From contig JAGIBF010000022.1 in NCBI GenBank assembly GCA_017744515.1, positions 21,865 through 85,864 on the forward strand: a stretch of 64,000 bases of DNA. The letters run 5' to 3'. Shown one piece after another: positions 6,717-15,072 of this stretch. Position 1 is the stretch's first letter. Each line of letters opens with the position of its first letter. The translations under genes and the position numbers were made by a program. Source of the stretch: Niastella sp. Lineage in GTDB: Bacteria > Bacteroidota > Bacteroidia > Chitinophagales > Chitinophagaceae. The notes below the pieces were generated by a model that saw only the letters and a program-made list of their open reading frames with translations, searched no databases and had not been told where the DNA came from.

Positions 6717-8931
6717 TTTCCGTTAAAGGGGTCATCAATTGCTCCAGTAACGGCAACACTTTTCTTTGGGAGAATACCGTGTATTGTGCAGCCGTTATTC
6801 CATTGCTCACTTTTATACTGTAGGCTTTATTGCCTAATGCTTTGAACATATCTTCATCTGTCGTATCATCTCCTATGCACAGGGTAAAGTCGGGATTCAT
6901 CTCATTGACGAGGCGCAGTGCCATGACTCCTTTATCGAATCCTGCCATGCGTACTTCGATGACTTTGTTGCCATCGATCACCTGCAGCATCGTGTTTTGC
7001 AGCATTTGCGAGAGGTTGTTGATCAACTCGCGGGAGCGGCTGAATCCAAGATCAGCTGCCGTATTCCTGTAGTGCCAGGCAATGGTGTTGTTCTTCTCTT
7101 CTATGAATGAGCCTACGCACCTGCTTACAAACATTTGCATGATGGGGCGTATCTCGTCTTTCCATTGCTCCGATACCGGGATGGTCTGTTGCCAGTTGTC
7201 GTTGCGCATTTTCAAACTGGCTCCGTGCTCGGCAACGAGGGTGATGGGCAGATGGCCGAGCCATTTTTCCAATACTTCCGCATCGCGGCCGCTGATGATG
7301 ACTACATGGTTTTTCTCATCCTGTGCCAGGCGGTATAATAGTTCTTTCAATTCTTTGGAGGGAACTGCTTCCTGCGGCACACGGGCAAATGATACCAGCG
7401 TGCCATCATAATCCAGCAGCAGGCAACGTCTTTGTGCTTTCTGGTAATGCTGGTGTATGCGTTTGTATATTCTATCGTCGAGTAACTTGGTTTGCAGTTT
7501 CAGTTGTTCTTTCCTGATGTTCATGAGCTGATCGAGGAAGTCGTTCACCCATTTTACTACATCGTAGTCAGACAGTCTTTTCTGCATGAGGGCCATGCGG
7601 TTCTTTTGTTCATGCAATGGCATGTTCAATGCTTTTACAATCGCATTGGAAACATCCACTACATCCGTAGGGTTTACCAGCAGCGCCTCATTCAGCTCAC
7701 TGGCTGCACCTGCCAACTCGCTCAATACCAGTACGCCCCGCTGGGTACTGCAGCTCGCCACGTATTCCTTCGCCACCAGGTTCATTCCATCGCGCAGCGG
7801 GGTGATCAATGCCACATCTGCTGCCTGGTATAAAGCGCAAAGCTCATTGAATGGAAGGTGGTTGTAGCGGTAGATGACCGGCTGCCAACTAATGGATGAG
7901 AATTTACCATTCAACGTACCGATCTTTTCTTCAATCTGGCGCTTCCTATCGAGATAGGCGGGTATCTCATCGCGTGAGGGCACTACGTTGAGGACAAAGA
8001 CTACTTTGTCGTGCCACTCAGGGTTTTGTTGGAGGAAGTATTCAAATCCATTCAAGCGGTCCATCAAACCCTTCGTATAGTCAAGCCTATCGACTGAGAA
8101 GATGATCTTCTTGTTCTCAAAGTTCCTTTTGATATCATTTCTCAATTCCAGCACTTCGGAGTCGTATGCTGCTTTCTGAAATTTTTTGTAGTCGATCCCT
8201 ATCGGGAACAAGTCGGCTTTTACCAATCGGTCCTGGTATTGCATCGTGTAGAACGAACTATCTACACCCAGCAACATTTTTACGCTTTGTAAAAAGTGTT
8301 GTACATAGTCGTGGGTATGGAATCCTATCAGGTCGGCGCCCAGCAATCCTCGCAGGATGGCAGTTTTCCATTCTGCCGGCATCAACCGTAATATCTCATA
8401 GGAAGGGAATGGTATGTGGAGGAAGAAGCCAATATTGATATCTGATTGACGGGCCCGTAACATTTCGGGCACCAGCATCAACTGGTAATCATGTATCCAT
8501 ACGGTATCGCCAGGCTTCACTACTTCGGCCAACCGATCTGCAAAGGCTCTGTTTACCTGAACAAAGGCTTCATAATAATGTGTATGGTACTGCACCAATG
8601 ATGGAAAATAGTGGAACAAGGGCCATAATACTGAGTTGGCGAAGCCATTGTAATAATCTTTATACAGCGCAGAATCGAGGAATAAGGGTTGTGCTGTAAA
8701 ATCATATTTGGCGAGACGCGGCGCTACTTCTGTTTCCCAGTCATCTCCTGAGAAATCAGCTACGCCCATCCACATCTTTTCTCCAATATTACTTTTGGCA
8801 GATTGTTCGCTTTCAAAATAGCTTTTGATGGCTGACACCAACCCGCCAGAGCTCTGCCGGATCGTCACCTGATCTCCATCGCGGTCTACTGAGAACGGTA
8901 ATCTGTTTGATACTATTATTAGTCTACCCAT
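6697..8931 (-). CDS. Bifunctional trehalose-6-phosphate synthase/phosphatase
   Basis: This 744-aa fusion makes trehalose from UDP-glucose and glucose 6-phosphate. Residues 1 to about 470 are a GT20 synthase: LIIVSNRLPFSV, the SGGLV loop, WIHDYQLMLVP, FFLHIPFPSYEI, the phosphate-binding FSVDRLDYTKGL and LRDGMNLVAKEYVA. Residues from about 490 are a HAD phosphatase: DYDGT nucleophile motif, VVIISGRD, LVAEHGASLK, and GDDTTDEDMF as motif IV. Both halves carry their key residues, so both activities are expected. The gene overlaps the GH15 gene by 20 bp and leads the trehalose unit. Trehalose is a compatible solute and stress protectant in this phylum. No recognisable promoter was found in the 248 bp upstream. 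Confidence 0.96.
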   Translation of the reverse strand: MGRLIIVSNRLPFSVDRDGDQVTIRQSSGGLVSAIKSYFESEQSAKSNIGEKMWMGVADFSGDDWETEVAPRLAKYDFTAQPLFLDSALYKDYYNGFANSVLWPLFHYFPSLVQYHTHYYEAFVQVNRAFADRLAEVVKPGDTVWIHDYQLMLVPEMLRARQSDINIGFFLHIPFPSYEILRLMPAEWKTAILRGLLGADLIGFHTHDYVQHFLQSVKMLLGVDSSFYTMQYQDRLVKADLFPIGIDYKKFQKAAYDSEVLELRNDIKRNFENKKIIFSVDRLDYTKGLMDRLNGFEYFLQQNPEWHDKVVFVLNVVPSRDEIPAYLDRKRQIEEKIGTLNGKFSSISWQPVIYRYNHLPFNELCALYQAADVALITPLRDGMNLVAKEYVASCSTQRGVLVLSELAGAASELNEALLVNPTDVVDVSNAIVKALNMPLHEQKNRMALMQKRLSDYDVVKWVNDFLDQLMNIRKEQLKLQTKLLDDRIYKRIHQHYQKAQRRCLLLDYDGTLVSFARVPQEAVPSKELKELLYRLAQDEKNHVVIISGRDAEVLEKWLGHLPITLVAEHGASLKMRNDNWQQTIPVSEQWKDEIRPIMQMFVSRCVGSFIEEKNNTIAWHYRNTAADLGFSRSRELINNLSQMLQNTMLQVIDGNKVIEVRMAGFDKGVMALRLVNEMNPDFTLCIGDDTTDEDMFKALGNKAYSIKVSNGITAAQYTVFSQRKVLPLLEQLMTPLTENEYAGA

Positions 8932-9179
8932 AGTATAATAATTAGGGGTACGGATTAGTTAACAAATGGTTTTCAAAAAGGAGGCCAGTTTGGGTGTTTA
9001 TGTCCCAATCAATTAATATGTTATACACAAATACGTACAACGAGGCCTCAACCTGTTGATAACAGGCGATAGCAGGTTAAGAGATAGCAATCCTGCCTGA
9101 GCAAATGTAAATGCGGGGTATTAGGAGGGACTTATAATGGTATTACAATTACATTAAAAAATGGGGAATTTATTGGACA
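8932..9179. other. Intergenic region upstream of the trehalose unit
   Basis: No gene, repeat element or convincing terminator was found here. It must contain the promoter for the trehalose genes. Blocks of AT-rich sequence such as TTAATATGTTATACACAAA occur but no clean TAnnTTTG on the minus strand was identified. Confidence 0.5.
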
Positions 9180-10856
9180 CTATCCCAATCGTGTTTGTAT
9201 ATCGAGGTTATGATCGGTTGCTGTCTTTTTGGCTGTTTCGTAGCCTGCATCTGCGTGGCGGATAACGCCCATGCCAGGGTCATTGCGCAATACGCGTGAG
9301 AGACGTGCAGCAGCAGCATCCGTACCATCAGCCACGATGACCATACCTGCATGTATGCTGTAGCCCATACCTACTCCTCCACCATGATGCAAGCTTACCC
9401 ATGATGCGCCGCCAGCTGTATTGACTAATGCATTCAGCAATGGCCAGTCGGCCACGGCATCAGTGCCATCCATCATCGCTTCTGTTTCGCGGTTGGGTGA
9501 TGCTACTGATCCTGTATCGAGGTGATCGCGTCCTATTACGATTGGCGCTTTTACTTTTCCTGTTCTTACCAGTTCATTAAATGCTAATCCAGCTTTCTCG
9601 CGCTCTCCCTGTCCGAGCCAACAAATGCGTGCGGGCAATCCCTGGAAGGCGATCTTTTCTTTCGCCAGTTTGAGCCAGCGTTGTAAGGATTTGTTTTCGG
9701 GGAACATCTCTCCTATTACCTGATCGGTAACGGCGATATCAGCCGGATCACCACTGAGGGCTGCCCAGCGGAAGGGTCCTTTGCCTTCGCAGAACAGGGG
9801 GCGTATGTAGGCCGGTACAAAGCCGGGGAAGTCGAATGCATTTTGCAAGCCACGTTCCTGCGCTCTTGCGCGTATGTTGTTGCCGTAGTCGAACGTGATG
9901 GCTCCTTGTTTTTGTAATTGTAACATCAACTCCACATGGCGGTACATAGAGTCGTAGGCGAGGTCGATGTACTGTTGTGGATTCTGTTCGCGCAATACTT
10001 TCGCCTGCTCATAGCTGATGGTGCGGGGCCAGTAGCCAATCAGCGGATCATGAGCAGACGTTTGATCGGTGAGAGTATCGGGAATCACTTTTCTTTCCAG
10101 CAAGCGTTCCAATAAAGCAACGGCATTGCAGCACACACCAATGGAGAGGGTTTCTCCTTGTTGTTTTGCTTTCAACGCGCGGTCGATCGCTTCGTCTATA
10201 TCTTCTATCAGCAGGTCGAGGTATTTTGTCTGGAGGCGTTTTTCCATTCTCCATTTTTCTACTTCGGCTATCAATGCTACGCCTTCATTCATGGTGATGG
10301 CCAGTGGTTGTGCGCCACCCATACCACCGAGGCCAGCTGTAACGTTGAGCGTGCCTTTGAGTGTGCCGCCAAAATGTTTGTTGGCGGCTGCTGCGTAGGT
10401 TTCATAGGTTCCCTGCACAATGCCTTGTGAGCCGATGTATATCCAGGAGCCGGCGGTCATTTGTCCATACATCATGAGTCCTTTCTTTTCCAGCTCATCG
10501 AAATGTTCCCAGGTAGCCCAGCGGGGTACCAACTGAGAGTTGGATAATAGTATACGGGGTGTATCGGGATGTGTTTTCAATATGCCGACGGGCTTGCCGC
10601 TTTGTATGAGGAGTGTTTCATCGTTCTCCAGGTCTTTGAGTCCTTTGATGATGAGGTCAAGTGCTTCGAAGTTGCGGGCTGCTTTGCCACGACCGCCGTA
10701 TACGATGAGGTCATCGGGCCGCTCAGCCACTTGTGGGTCGAGGTTGTTGAGGAGCATGCGCAGGGCCGCTTCCTGTATCCATCCTTTGCAGGTGAGCTGT
10801 GGGCCTGTGGGTGTCTTGTATTTGATAGGATCGTATTTGCGTGTCGTGGTATTCAT
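9180..10856 (-). CDS. hutU: Urocanate hydratase HutU
   Basis: HutU hydrates urocanate to 4-imidazolone-5-propanoate using tightly bound NAD, the second step of histidine degradation. From the ATG at 10856 the protein is 558 aa, the normal length, and begins [18 protein letters not shown] followed by the family N-terminus ([20 protein letters not shown]). The NAD-binding glycine motif [10 protein letters not shown] and the conserved cysteine in [20 protein letters not shown] are present. The same reading frame stays open a further 141 codons upstream, through two copies of the hairpin repeat and a complete GIY-YIG domain, to an ATG at 11279. A 699-aa fusion is therefore possible, but the internal start fits the family. 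hutH lies upstream on the same strand. Confidence 0.93.
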   Translation of the reverse strand: MNTTTRKYDPIKYKTPTGPQLTCKGWIQEAALRMLLNNLDPQVAERPDDLIVYGGRGKAARNFEALDLIIKGLKDLENDETLLIQSGKPVGILKTHPDTPRILLSNSQLVPRWATWEHFDELEKKGLMMYGQMTAGSWIYIGSQGIVQGTYETYAAAANKHFGGTLKGTLNVTAGLGGMGGAQPLAITMNEGVALIAEVEKWRMEKRLQTKYLDLLIEDIDEAIDRALKAKQQGETLSIGVCCNAVALLERLLERKVIPDTLTDQTSAHDPLIGYWPRTISYEQAKVLREQNPQQYIDLAYDSMYRHVELMLQLQKQGAITFDYGNNIRARAQERGLQNAFDFPGFVPAYIRPLFCEGKGPFRWAALSGDPADIAVTDQVIGEMFPENKSLQRWLKLAKEKIAFQGLPARICWLGQGEREKAGLAFNELVRTGKVKAPIVIGRDHLDTGSVASPNRETEAMMDGTDAVADWPLLNALVNTAGGASWVSLHHGGGVGMGYSIHAGMVIVADGTDAAAARLSRVLRNDPGMGVIRHADAGYETAKKTATDHNLDIQTRLG

Positions 10857-11279
10857 ACAAAAAGTTTTTGCGTTAACAGATAAAGAATCGTCACTATCCA
10901 GTGAGGGCTTCGACAGGCTCAGCCTGACATCATCTCCGTTGTCACCATGAACACCCTTGTCACCCTGAGCTTGTCGAAGGGTCCCTTGTGAAGACCTTGC
11001 CAACTTTTTAATCTCGTCCCAGTCTTCACGAAATAAGGTTTCTTTCTTTTTTCTTGACCAACCTTTTAGTTGGGTTTCCCATTTTATTGCGGCTTCTATA
11101 TTCTGAAATCTCTCTGCATATCTTAAGATTACAGGCTTTTTTTTATAAGTGTAACAATTTATATCATATCCATTGTTATGTTGCCAAAGTCTCTTTTCAA
11201 TATTGTTTGTTACTCCAACATAGTAAGAACCATCTTTACATTCTACGATGTACACATAGTAGTTATGAGCTAATTTCAT
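10857..11279 (-). CDS. GIY-YIG endonuclease domain gene, no own stop, open in frame into hutU
   Basis: This segment encodes a single-domain GIY-YIG protein of the YhbQ/COG2827 type. Motifs are YVYIVE (GIY equivalent, residues 8-13), YYVGVT (YIG equivalent, 19-24), the conserved arginine R30 in EKRLWQHN, and glutamate E68 in [10 protein letters not shown]; the basic tail WSRKKKE follows. All catalytic positions look intact. The domain ends near residue 95. Instead of a stop, translation passes through an inverted hairpin repeat (read as TLRQAQGDK) and a second direct one (read as LSLSKP), then into hutU. Copies of the same repeat in opposite orientation bracket the gene (10958-10980 and 11324-11346). 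It separates hutH from hutU and looks like an insertion. UvrC is the only other GIY-YIG protein in the window and is unrelated in context. Confidence 0.85.
10907..10929 (+). repeat. TCGACARGCTC hairpin repeat with GGCT/AGCC arms
   Basis: The constant loop TCGACAGGCTC is flanked by GGCT and AGCC instead of CCCT and AGGG, a double compensatory change that preserves the stem. It lies inside the open frame linking the GIY-YIG domain to HutU. Confidence 0.88.
10958..10980 (-). repeat. TCGACARGCTC hairpin repeat, inverted copy
   Basis: This is the only complete copy in the window in reverse orientation. Its loop reads GAGCTTGTCGA on the plus strand with CCCT/AGGG arms. It forms the left boundary of the GIY-YIG segment and is translated within the open frame. 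Confidence 0.9.
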
Positions 11280-11323
11280 GGCATTTCAAGAATATTGGAT
11301 TCAAAAATAGTTCTCTTACCGAC

Positions 11324-11346
11324 CCTTCGACAAGCTCAGGGTGACA
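11324..11346 (+). repeat. TCGACARGCTC hairpin repeat
   Basis: This copy has TCGACAAGCTC with CCCT/AGGG arms followed by TGACA. It lies in the 74-bp gap between the hutH stop and the GIY-YIG start and is the mirror image of the copy at 10958-10980. Confidence 0.9.
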
Positions 11347-11353
11347 GACAAGG

Positions 11354-12919
11354 TTAATCGATATCAAAGCTTTCGTAGCCTTTATTCAGGTCTACGCCGG
11401 CAAGGTGGCTGTGGGCGTTGACCGCATCAACAAAAGAGAAGTCGCGGATGATGCTGCTGATCTTGTTGATGTCTTCTGCAAAGATCCTGTCTTCTTCAGC
11501 AAAGCTCACCACCTTGCGTACATAGTCGTGGGCAAATTCCAAAATGGCGCTGCTCTTGAGCGGGTGACGGAACTCGATGGCCTGGCAGGCGCTCAGCAAT
11601 TCGATGGCGAGGATCGATTCGAGGTTGTCGAGCACTTTGTTGAGCTTCCTGCCGCTGATGCTGCCCATGCTCACATGGTCTTCCTGTCCAAGCGAGGTAG
11701 GGATGCTATCTGCACTCGCGGGAAAGCAGAGGGTTTTATTTTCCGTGACCAATGCAGCCGTGGTGTATTGCGGGATCATGAAGCCGCTGTTGAGCCCCAC
11801 GTCCCTCATCAACAGCATCGGCAATCCCCATTTGCCTTCCAGCAATAAGTAACAACGGCGATCGGCAATGTTGCCGATCTCTGCGGCAGCAAAGCAGGCA
11901 TAATCCAATGGCAGGGCCAATGGCTGTCCATGGAAGTTGCCTCCGCTGATCGTGTCGTCGGCTGCGAGGATGATTGGGTTATCAGTGACGGAGTTCAATT
12001 CTATTTCGGTAAGTTCTTTCAGGTGCAGCCAGGCGTTGCGCGAAGCGCCGTGTACCTGGGGCATACAACGTAAGCTGTAAGGGTCCTGCACACGGCCACA
12101 ATCCACATGGCTTTGCATGATGGCTGACTGGTGTAGTAACAAGCGCAGCCGTTGTGCCACCAGCCTGGTGCCCGTGTATGGGCGCAATTTATGCAGGCGC
12201 TCATCGAAGGGGGCTTGTGTGCCCGTCAATGCTTCGAGGCTCATCGCGCCAATGATATCTGCTGCTTCGAGGCAGTAGTGCATGCGCTGTACTGCTTTTA
12301 CTGCAAAGGACAGGATGAACTGGGTACCATTGATCAAGGCCAATCCTTCTTTGGGGCCCAACTGTATCGGCGCCAGTCCAAACTGTTGTAATATTTCGGG
12401 TGCTTTATAGCGGGTACCTTTGTAAAATACTTCTCCCAGTCCGATCAGTGGCAGGAACAGGTGGGCCAATGGGGCCAAGTCGCCCGAAGCGCCCACACTC
12501 CCCTGCTCCGGCACTACCGGTATTACATCCTGTTCTATATGCCAGTTGACGCGTTCGAGTGTTTGTAATTGGACGCCTGAGTAGCCTTGTGCCAATGCCT
12601 GCATTTTGGTAATGAGCATCAGCTTCGCTACTTCTACCGGAATGGGGTTGCCCACGCCTACGCTGTGGCTTTGGAGTATTTTATGCTGGAGGGTGCGGGT
12701 ATCTGCTTCCGATATTTTGGCATTGGCCAGGATGCCGAAGCCTGTGTTGACGCCGTATACTGTTTTGTGGTCATCTACAATTTGCTGTACTTGTTGCTGG
12801 CTGACTGTGATGCGTTGGCGGGCGGCATCGTTCAATACGCCTTTTATTTCGCCGCGGGCAATGGCCAGGGCTTTACCAGTGGTTAGGGTGTCTATGCCGT
12901 ATTCGAATGCTGTGGTCAT
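11354..12919 (-). CDS. hutH: Histidine ammonia-lyase HutH
   Basis: HutH removes ammonia from L-histidine to give urocanate, the first step of the hut pathway. The 521-aa protein has the GSVGASGDLAPLAH segment whose Ala-Ser-Gly cyclises to the MIO cofactor. It also has VYGVNTGFG near the N-terminus, LINGTQF, QDPYSLRCMPQVHG, SGGNFHGQPLA, and SADSIPTSLGQEDHVSMG near the C-terminus. Length and motifs are complete. It lies directly downstream of a MarR-type regulator gene on the same strand, separated by 192 bp that contain two repeat families. The GIY-YIG insertion separates it from hutU. Cytosolic homotetramer in known family members. Confidence 0.96.
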   Translation of the reverse strand: MTTAFEYGIDTLTTGKALAIARGEIKGVLNDAARQRITVSQQQVQQIVDDHKTVYGVNTGFGILANAKISEADTRTLQHKILQSHSVGVGNPIPVEVAKLMLITKMQALAQGYSGVQLQTLERVNWHIEQDVIPVVPEQGSVGASGDLAPLAHLFLPLIGLGEVFYKGTRYKAPEILQQFGLAPIQLGPKEGLALINGTQFILSFAVKAVQRMHYCLEAADIIGAMSLEALTGTQAPFDERLHKLRPYTGTRLVAQRLRLLLHQSAIMQSHVDCGRVQDPYSLRCMPQVHGASRNAWLHLKELTEIELNSVTDNPIILAADDTISGGNFHGQPLALPLDYACFAAAEIGNIADRRCYLLLEGKWGLPMLLMRDVGLNSGFMIPQYTTAALVTENKTLCFPASADSIPTSLGQEDHVSMGSISGRKLNKVLDNLESILAIELLSACQAIEFRHPLKSSAILEFAHDYVRKVVSFAEEDRIFAEDINKISSIIRDFSFVDAVNAHSHLAGVDLNKGYESFDID

Positions 12920-12949
12920 GGTTTTAATCGTTATGGTTCTCGTGGGATA

Positions 12950-12979
12950 ACACGAATTTCAGGCGAATTACATGAATTG
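12950..12979. repeat. CACGAATT-type repeat
   Basis: Successive degenerate units (CACGAATTTC, GGCGAATTACATGAATT) lie between hutH and the MarR gene. Related copies occur at 19075-19104 and, inverted, at 58404-58440. Confidence 0.65.
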
Positions 12980-13045
12980 AAAGGCAAACTCCTTTTTTAA
13001 GCTATGTGCTGCGAGTCTTTTGCTTCAGTTCTTTTTGATCTTTAC

Positions 13046-13116
13046 CCTTCGACAGGCTCAGGGTGACAATGACGCTAAGAATGACAATGACGCTCAGAAT
13101 GACAATGACGCTCAGG
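13046..13116 (+). repeat. Hairpin repeat extended into an 18-bp tandem array
   Basis: A complete hairpin unit (13046-13068) is followed by 18-bp repeats of its 3-prime half. GCTCAG or GCTAAG begins at 13056, 13074, 13092 and 13110, exactly 18 bp apart, each followed by RRTGACAATGAC or a variant. The last unit overlaps the stop codon of the MarR gene. Confidence 0.88.
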
Positions 13117-13597
13117 GTGACATGATTCTTTCAACTCTGTCGAAGACGCTCTCGCGGGCCATGTGTTCTTCCGTTTCTGCTATTGCTTTCAATAGTACTT
13201 TACTGTGGCGGCCTTCTTCTACCAATTCTTCCATTGCCTGCGTGAGGGCTGTCCAAACGGGGGCTATCTGCTGTTGCAGCTTTTTGCCTTTCGCTGTGAA
13301 TTGCACTTCTTTGCGCCGGGCATCGTCGGCAGCGGTAGTGGTTTTGACCAATCCTTTTTGTTGCAAGGCGCTTACCAACTGGCTGACCGAGGAATGGGAA
13401 ATGGCGAGTTCGTCGGCAATGTCCCTGATGGAAACTGATCCTTTCCGGGAGAGAATGTAGAAGACCGGGAACCAGGCGGCATCGAATTGCAACTTGTGGG
13501 CGCCGTAGATGCGGTTGACATCTCCGAGGAATGTTTCACTGAGCCGCCGCAGGCGGCTGCCAAAGACGAGGAAGCCAAGGGATTCGTAGAAAGTCAT
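13112..13597 (-). CDS. MarR family transcriptional regulator
   Basis: This 161-aa winged-helix DNA-binding protein has a helical dimerisation N-terminus (FYESLGFLVFGSRLRRL) and the recognition region VSIRDIADELAISHSSVSQLVSALQQKGLVKTT. The wing motif DDARRKEVQFTAKGK is canonical for MarR. It precedes hutH on the same strand and is divergent from the nucleoside-type transporter at 13807, so it may control either or both; the ligand cannot be told from sequence. The last three codons and the TGA stop (ATG-TCA-CCC-TGA) are formed by a copy of the 18-bp hairpin-derived repeat, meaning the original C-terminus was replaced or trimmed by the repeat. Confidence 0.88.
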   Translation of the reverse strand: MTFYESLGFLVFGSRLRRLSETFLGDVNRIYGAHKLQFDAAWFPVFYILSRKGSVSIRDIADELAISHSSVSQLVSALQQKGLVKTTTAADDARRKEVQFTAKGKKLQQQIAPVWTALTQAMEELVEEGRHSKVLLKAIAETEEHMARESVFDRVERIMSP

Positions 13598-13630
13598 AAA
13601 TTGTATAAGTACTTATACAAATGTAGGTAA

Positions 13631-13709
13631 ACAAGTTGAAAAGTTGACAGGTTGATAAGGGCAAAGCCGGAGGCTTTGAAATAGGCGTCACCAGCCAGAG
13701 GCTGGCGAC
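13631..13709. repeat. GTTGAAAAG-type repeat followed by two short palindromes
   Basis: Units of GTTGAAAAG/GTTGACAG/GTTGATAAG occupy 13631-13660. A CAAAGCC-GGA-GGCTTTG hairpin (13662-13678) and an imperfect GTCACCAGCC/GGCTGGCGAC hairpin (13687-13709) follow. The region lies between the divergent MarR and transporter genes. The palindromes could be MarR operators, but their resemblance to dispersed GCC/GGC repeats makes that uncertain. Confidence 0.6.
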
Positions 13710-13806
13710 TAATACAGCTGGAACTAAATCGTTGCAGCTCATATTGGATTTGTTCGTAATTTTCGCCACGCTATTCTACCAAAACCAAAAGTTCAAACTA
13801 CAACTG

Positions 13807-15027
13807 ATGAAAACTACGACCGGCGTTTCGCTTGGATTTATGATGTTTCTGCAATATTTTATCTGGGGTGCCTGGTATGTATCGATGGGCACTTACATGG
13901 GAACTCATTTTGTTGCGGAAGATCTCGATAAACAGATCGGCGGTGCTTATAGTGCGCTGGCGTTGGCTACCATCATTTCTCCTTTTTTCGTAGGGCTGGT
14001 GGCCGATCGTTACTTCGCCGCACAGCGTATGATGGGTGTGCTGCACCTGCTGGGGGCTGCGCTGTTATTCTTTGCTACCAGGATTGATCATGTTGGCCCT
14101 TTTTACTGGGTTATCCTGGCCTATTCACTGGCTTATATGCCTACTATCGCGCTGTCGAACAATATTGCTTTTACTCAAATGAGTGACCCCGGCAAACAAT
14201 TTCCGTGGATCAGGGTGTTTGGTACGCTGGGCTGGATCGTTGCAGGTTTCCTGATCGGGGGCCTTGCTCTTGAAGCAAGTGATGCCATTTTCCTGATCGC
14301 TGCTGCTGCTTCTGCTGCGTTGGGCTTGTTCAGTTTTGCACTTCCCAATACGCCTCCTAAAGCTAAGGGTGAGGTAGCTTCTTTTGCCAAGACGCTCGGT
14401 GTGGATGCTTTTGTATTGTTCAAGAGTAAATCTTATCTCATTTTCTTTATCGCCGCCATCCTGGTTTGTATACCGCTGTCATTTTATTATGGCTTTGCCA
14501 ATCCTTTCCTCAATGAGGTTGGCATGGACAAGCCTGCGCAGAAAATGATCCTGGGCCAGTTTTCAGAGGCCATCTTTATTGTTGCGATCCCTTTCCTGTT
14601 CAACAGGATTGGTGTCAAGAAAATGCTTTTGCTGGGCATGGCTGCCTGGGTGTTGCGTTATGTAGCTTTTGCGTATGGCGATGCAGGCAGCAATACCTGG
14701 CTGTTGTATGCCGGTATCATTTTGCATGGCATCTGTTATGACTTTTTCTTTGTGACGGGTTATATGTATACAGAGAAGAAGGCCGGCGAAAAGATCAAGA
14801 ATGCTGCTCAGGGCTTGTTTACTTTTGCCACCTACGGTTTAGGCATGCTGATCGGCACCTGGTTCTCTGGTGTCATCGTAGCACGCTATAAAACGTCCGT
14901 GGACCCTGCCCCGGCAACGCATGACTGGACCAGCATCTGGTACGTTCCTGCCGGTATTGCCGTAGCTGTACTGATCTACTTCTTCCTGTTCTTCCGGGAA
15001 AAGAAAGAGATCGCTCAGGCTGCTTAA
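13807..15027 (+). CDS. MFS transporter, nucleoside:H+ symporter type
   Basis: This 406-aa integral inner-membrane protein has about twelve predicted membrane segments. The N-terminus (VSLGFMMFLQYFIWGAWYVSMGTYM) and internal QIGGAYSALALATIISPFFVGLVADRYF match the nucleoside:H+ symporter family (NupG/XapB, Pfam Nuc_H_symport). It would import nucleosides or a related small solute with protons. An in-frame start lies 25 codons upstream, but the ATG at 13807 begins the conserved sequence. The Gfo/Idh/MocA gene follows after 45 bp on the same strand, suggesting that the pair imports and oxidises a sugar-like substrate. The gene is divergent from the MarR regulator. Confidence 0.9.
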   Translation: MKTTTGVSLGFMMFLQYFIWGAWYVSMGTYMGTHFVAEDLDKQIGGAYSALALATIISPFFVGLVADRYFAAQRMMGVLHLLGAALLFFATRIDHVGPFYWVILAYSLAYMPTIALSNNIAFTQMSDPGKQFPWIRVFGTLGWIVAGFLIGGLALEASDAIFLIAAAASAALGLFSFALPNTPPKAKGEVASFAKTLGVDAFVLFKSKSYLIFFIAAILVCIPLSFYYGFANPFLNEVGMDKPAQKMILGQFSEAIFIVAIPFLFNRIGVKKMLLLGMAAWVLRYVAFAYGDAGSNTWLLYAGIILHGICYDFFFVTGYMYTEKKAGEKIKNAAQGLFTFATYGLGMLIGTWFSGVIVARYKTSVDPAPATHDWTSIWYVPAGIAVAVLIYFFLFFREKKEIAQAA

Positions 15028-15072
15028 GTCATTCAACGACACACTATCTATTTAAACCATAATCATTATTAT

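Larger units (their letters stand above)
10958..11346. mobile_element. Candidate GIY-YIG mini-element bounded by inverted hairpin repeats
   Basis: A 23-bp repeat unit at 10958-10980 points leftward and an identical 23-bp unit at 11324-11346 points rightward. Between them is essentially only the GIY-YIG coding region. The unit interrupts the hutH-hutU gene order. No obvious target-site duplication could be assigned because the outer flanks differ. That it moves or moved as a unit is an inference. Confidence 0.55.

Noticed and set aside
13020..13460. Plus-strand open frame reading through the 18-bp array
   Set aside because: The N-terminal part is a translation of the repeats and the rest is antisense to the MarR gene.
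13662..13709. MarR operator palindromes
   Set aside because: The GCC/GGC hairpins are in the right place but look like dispersed intergenic palindromes. Without a second site or a known consensus I cannot assign them.
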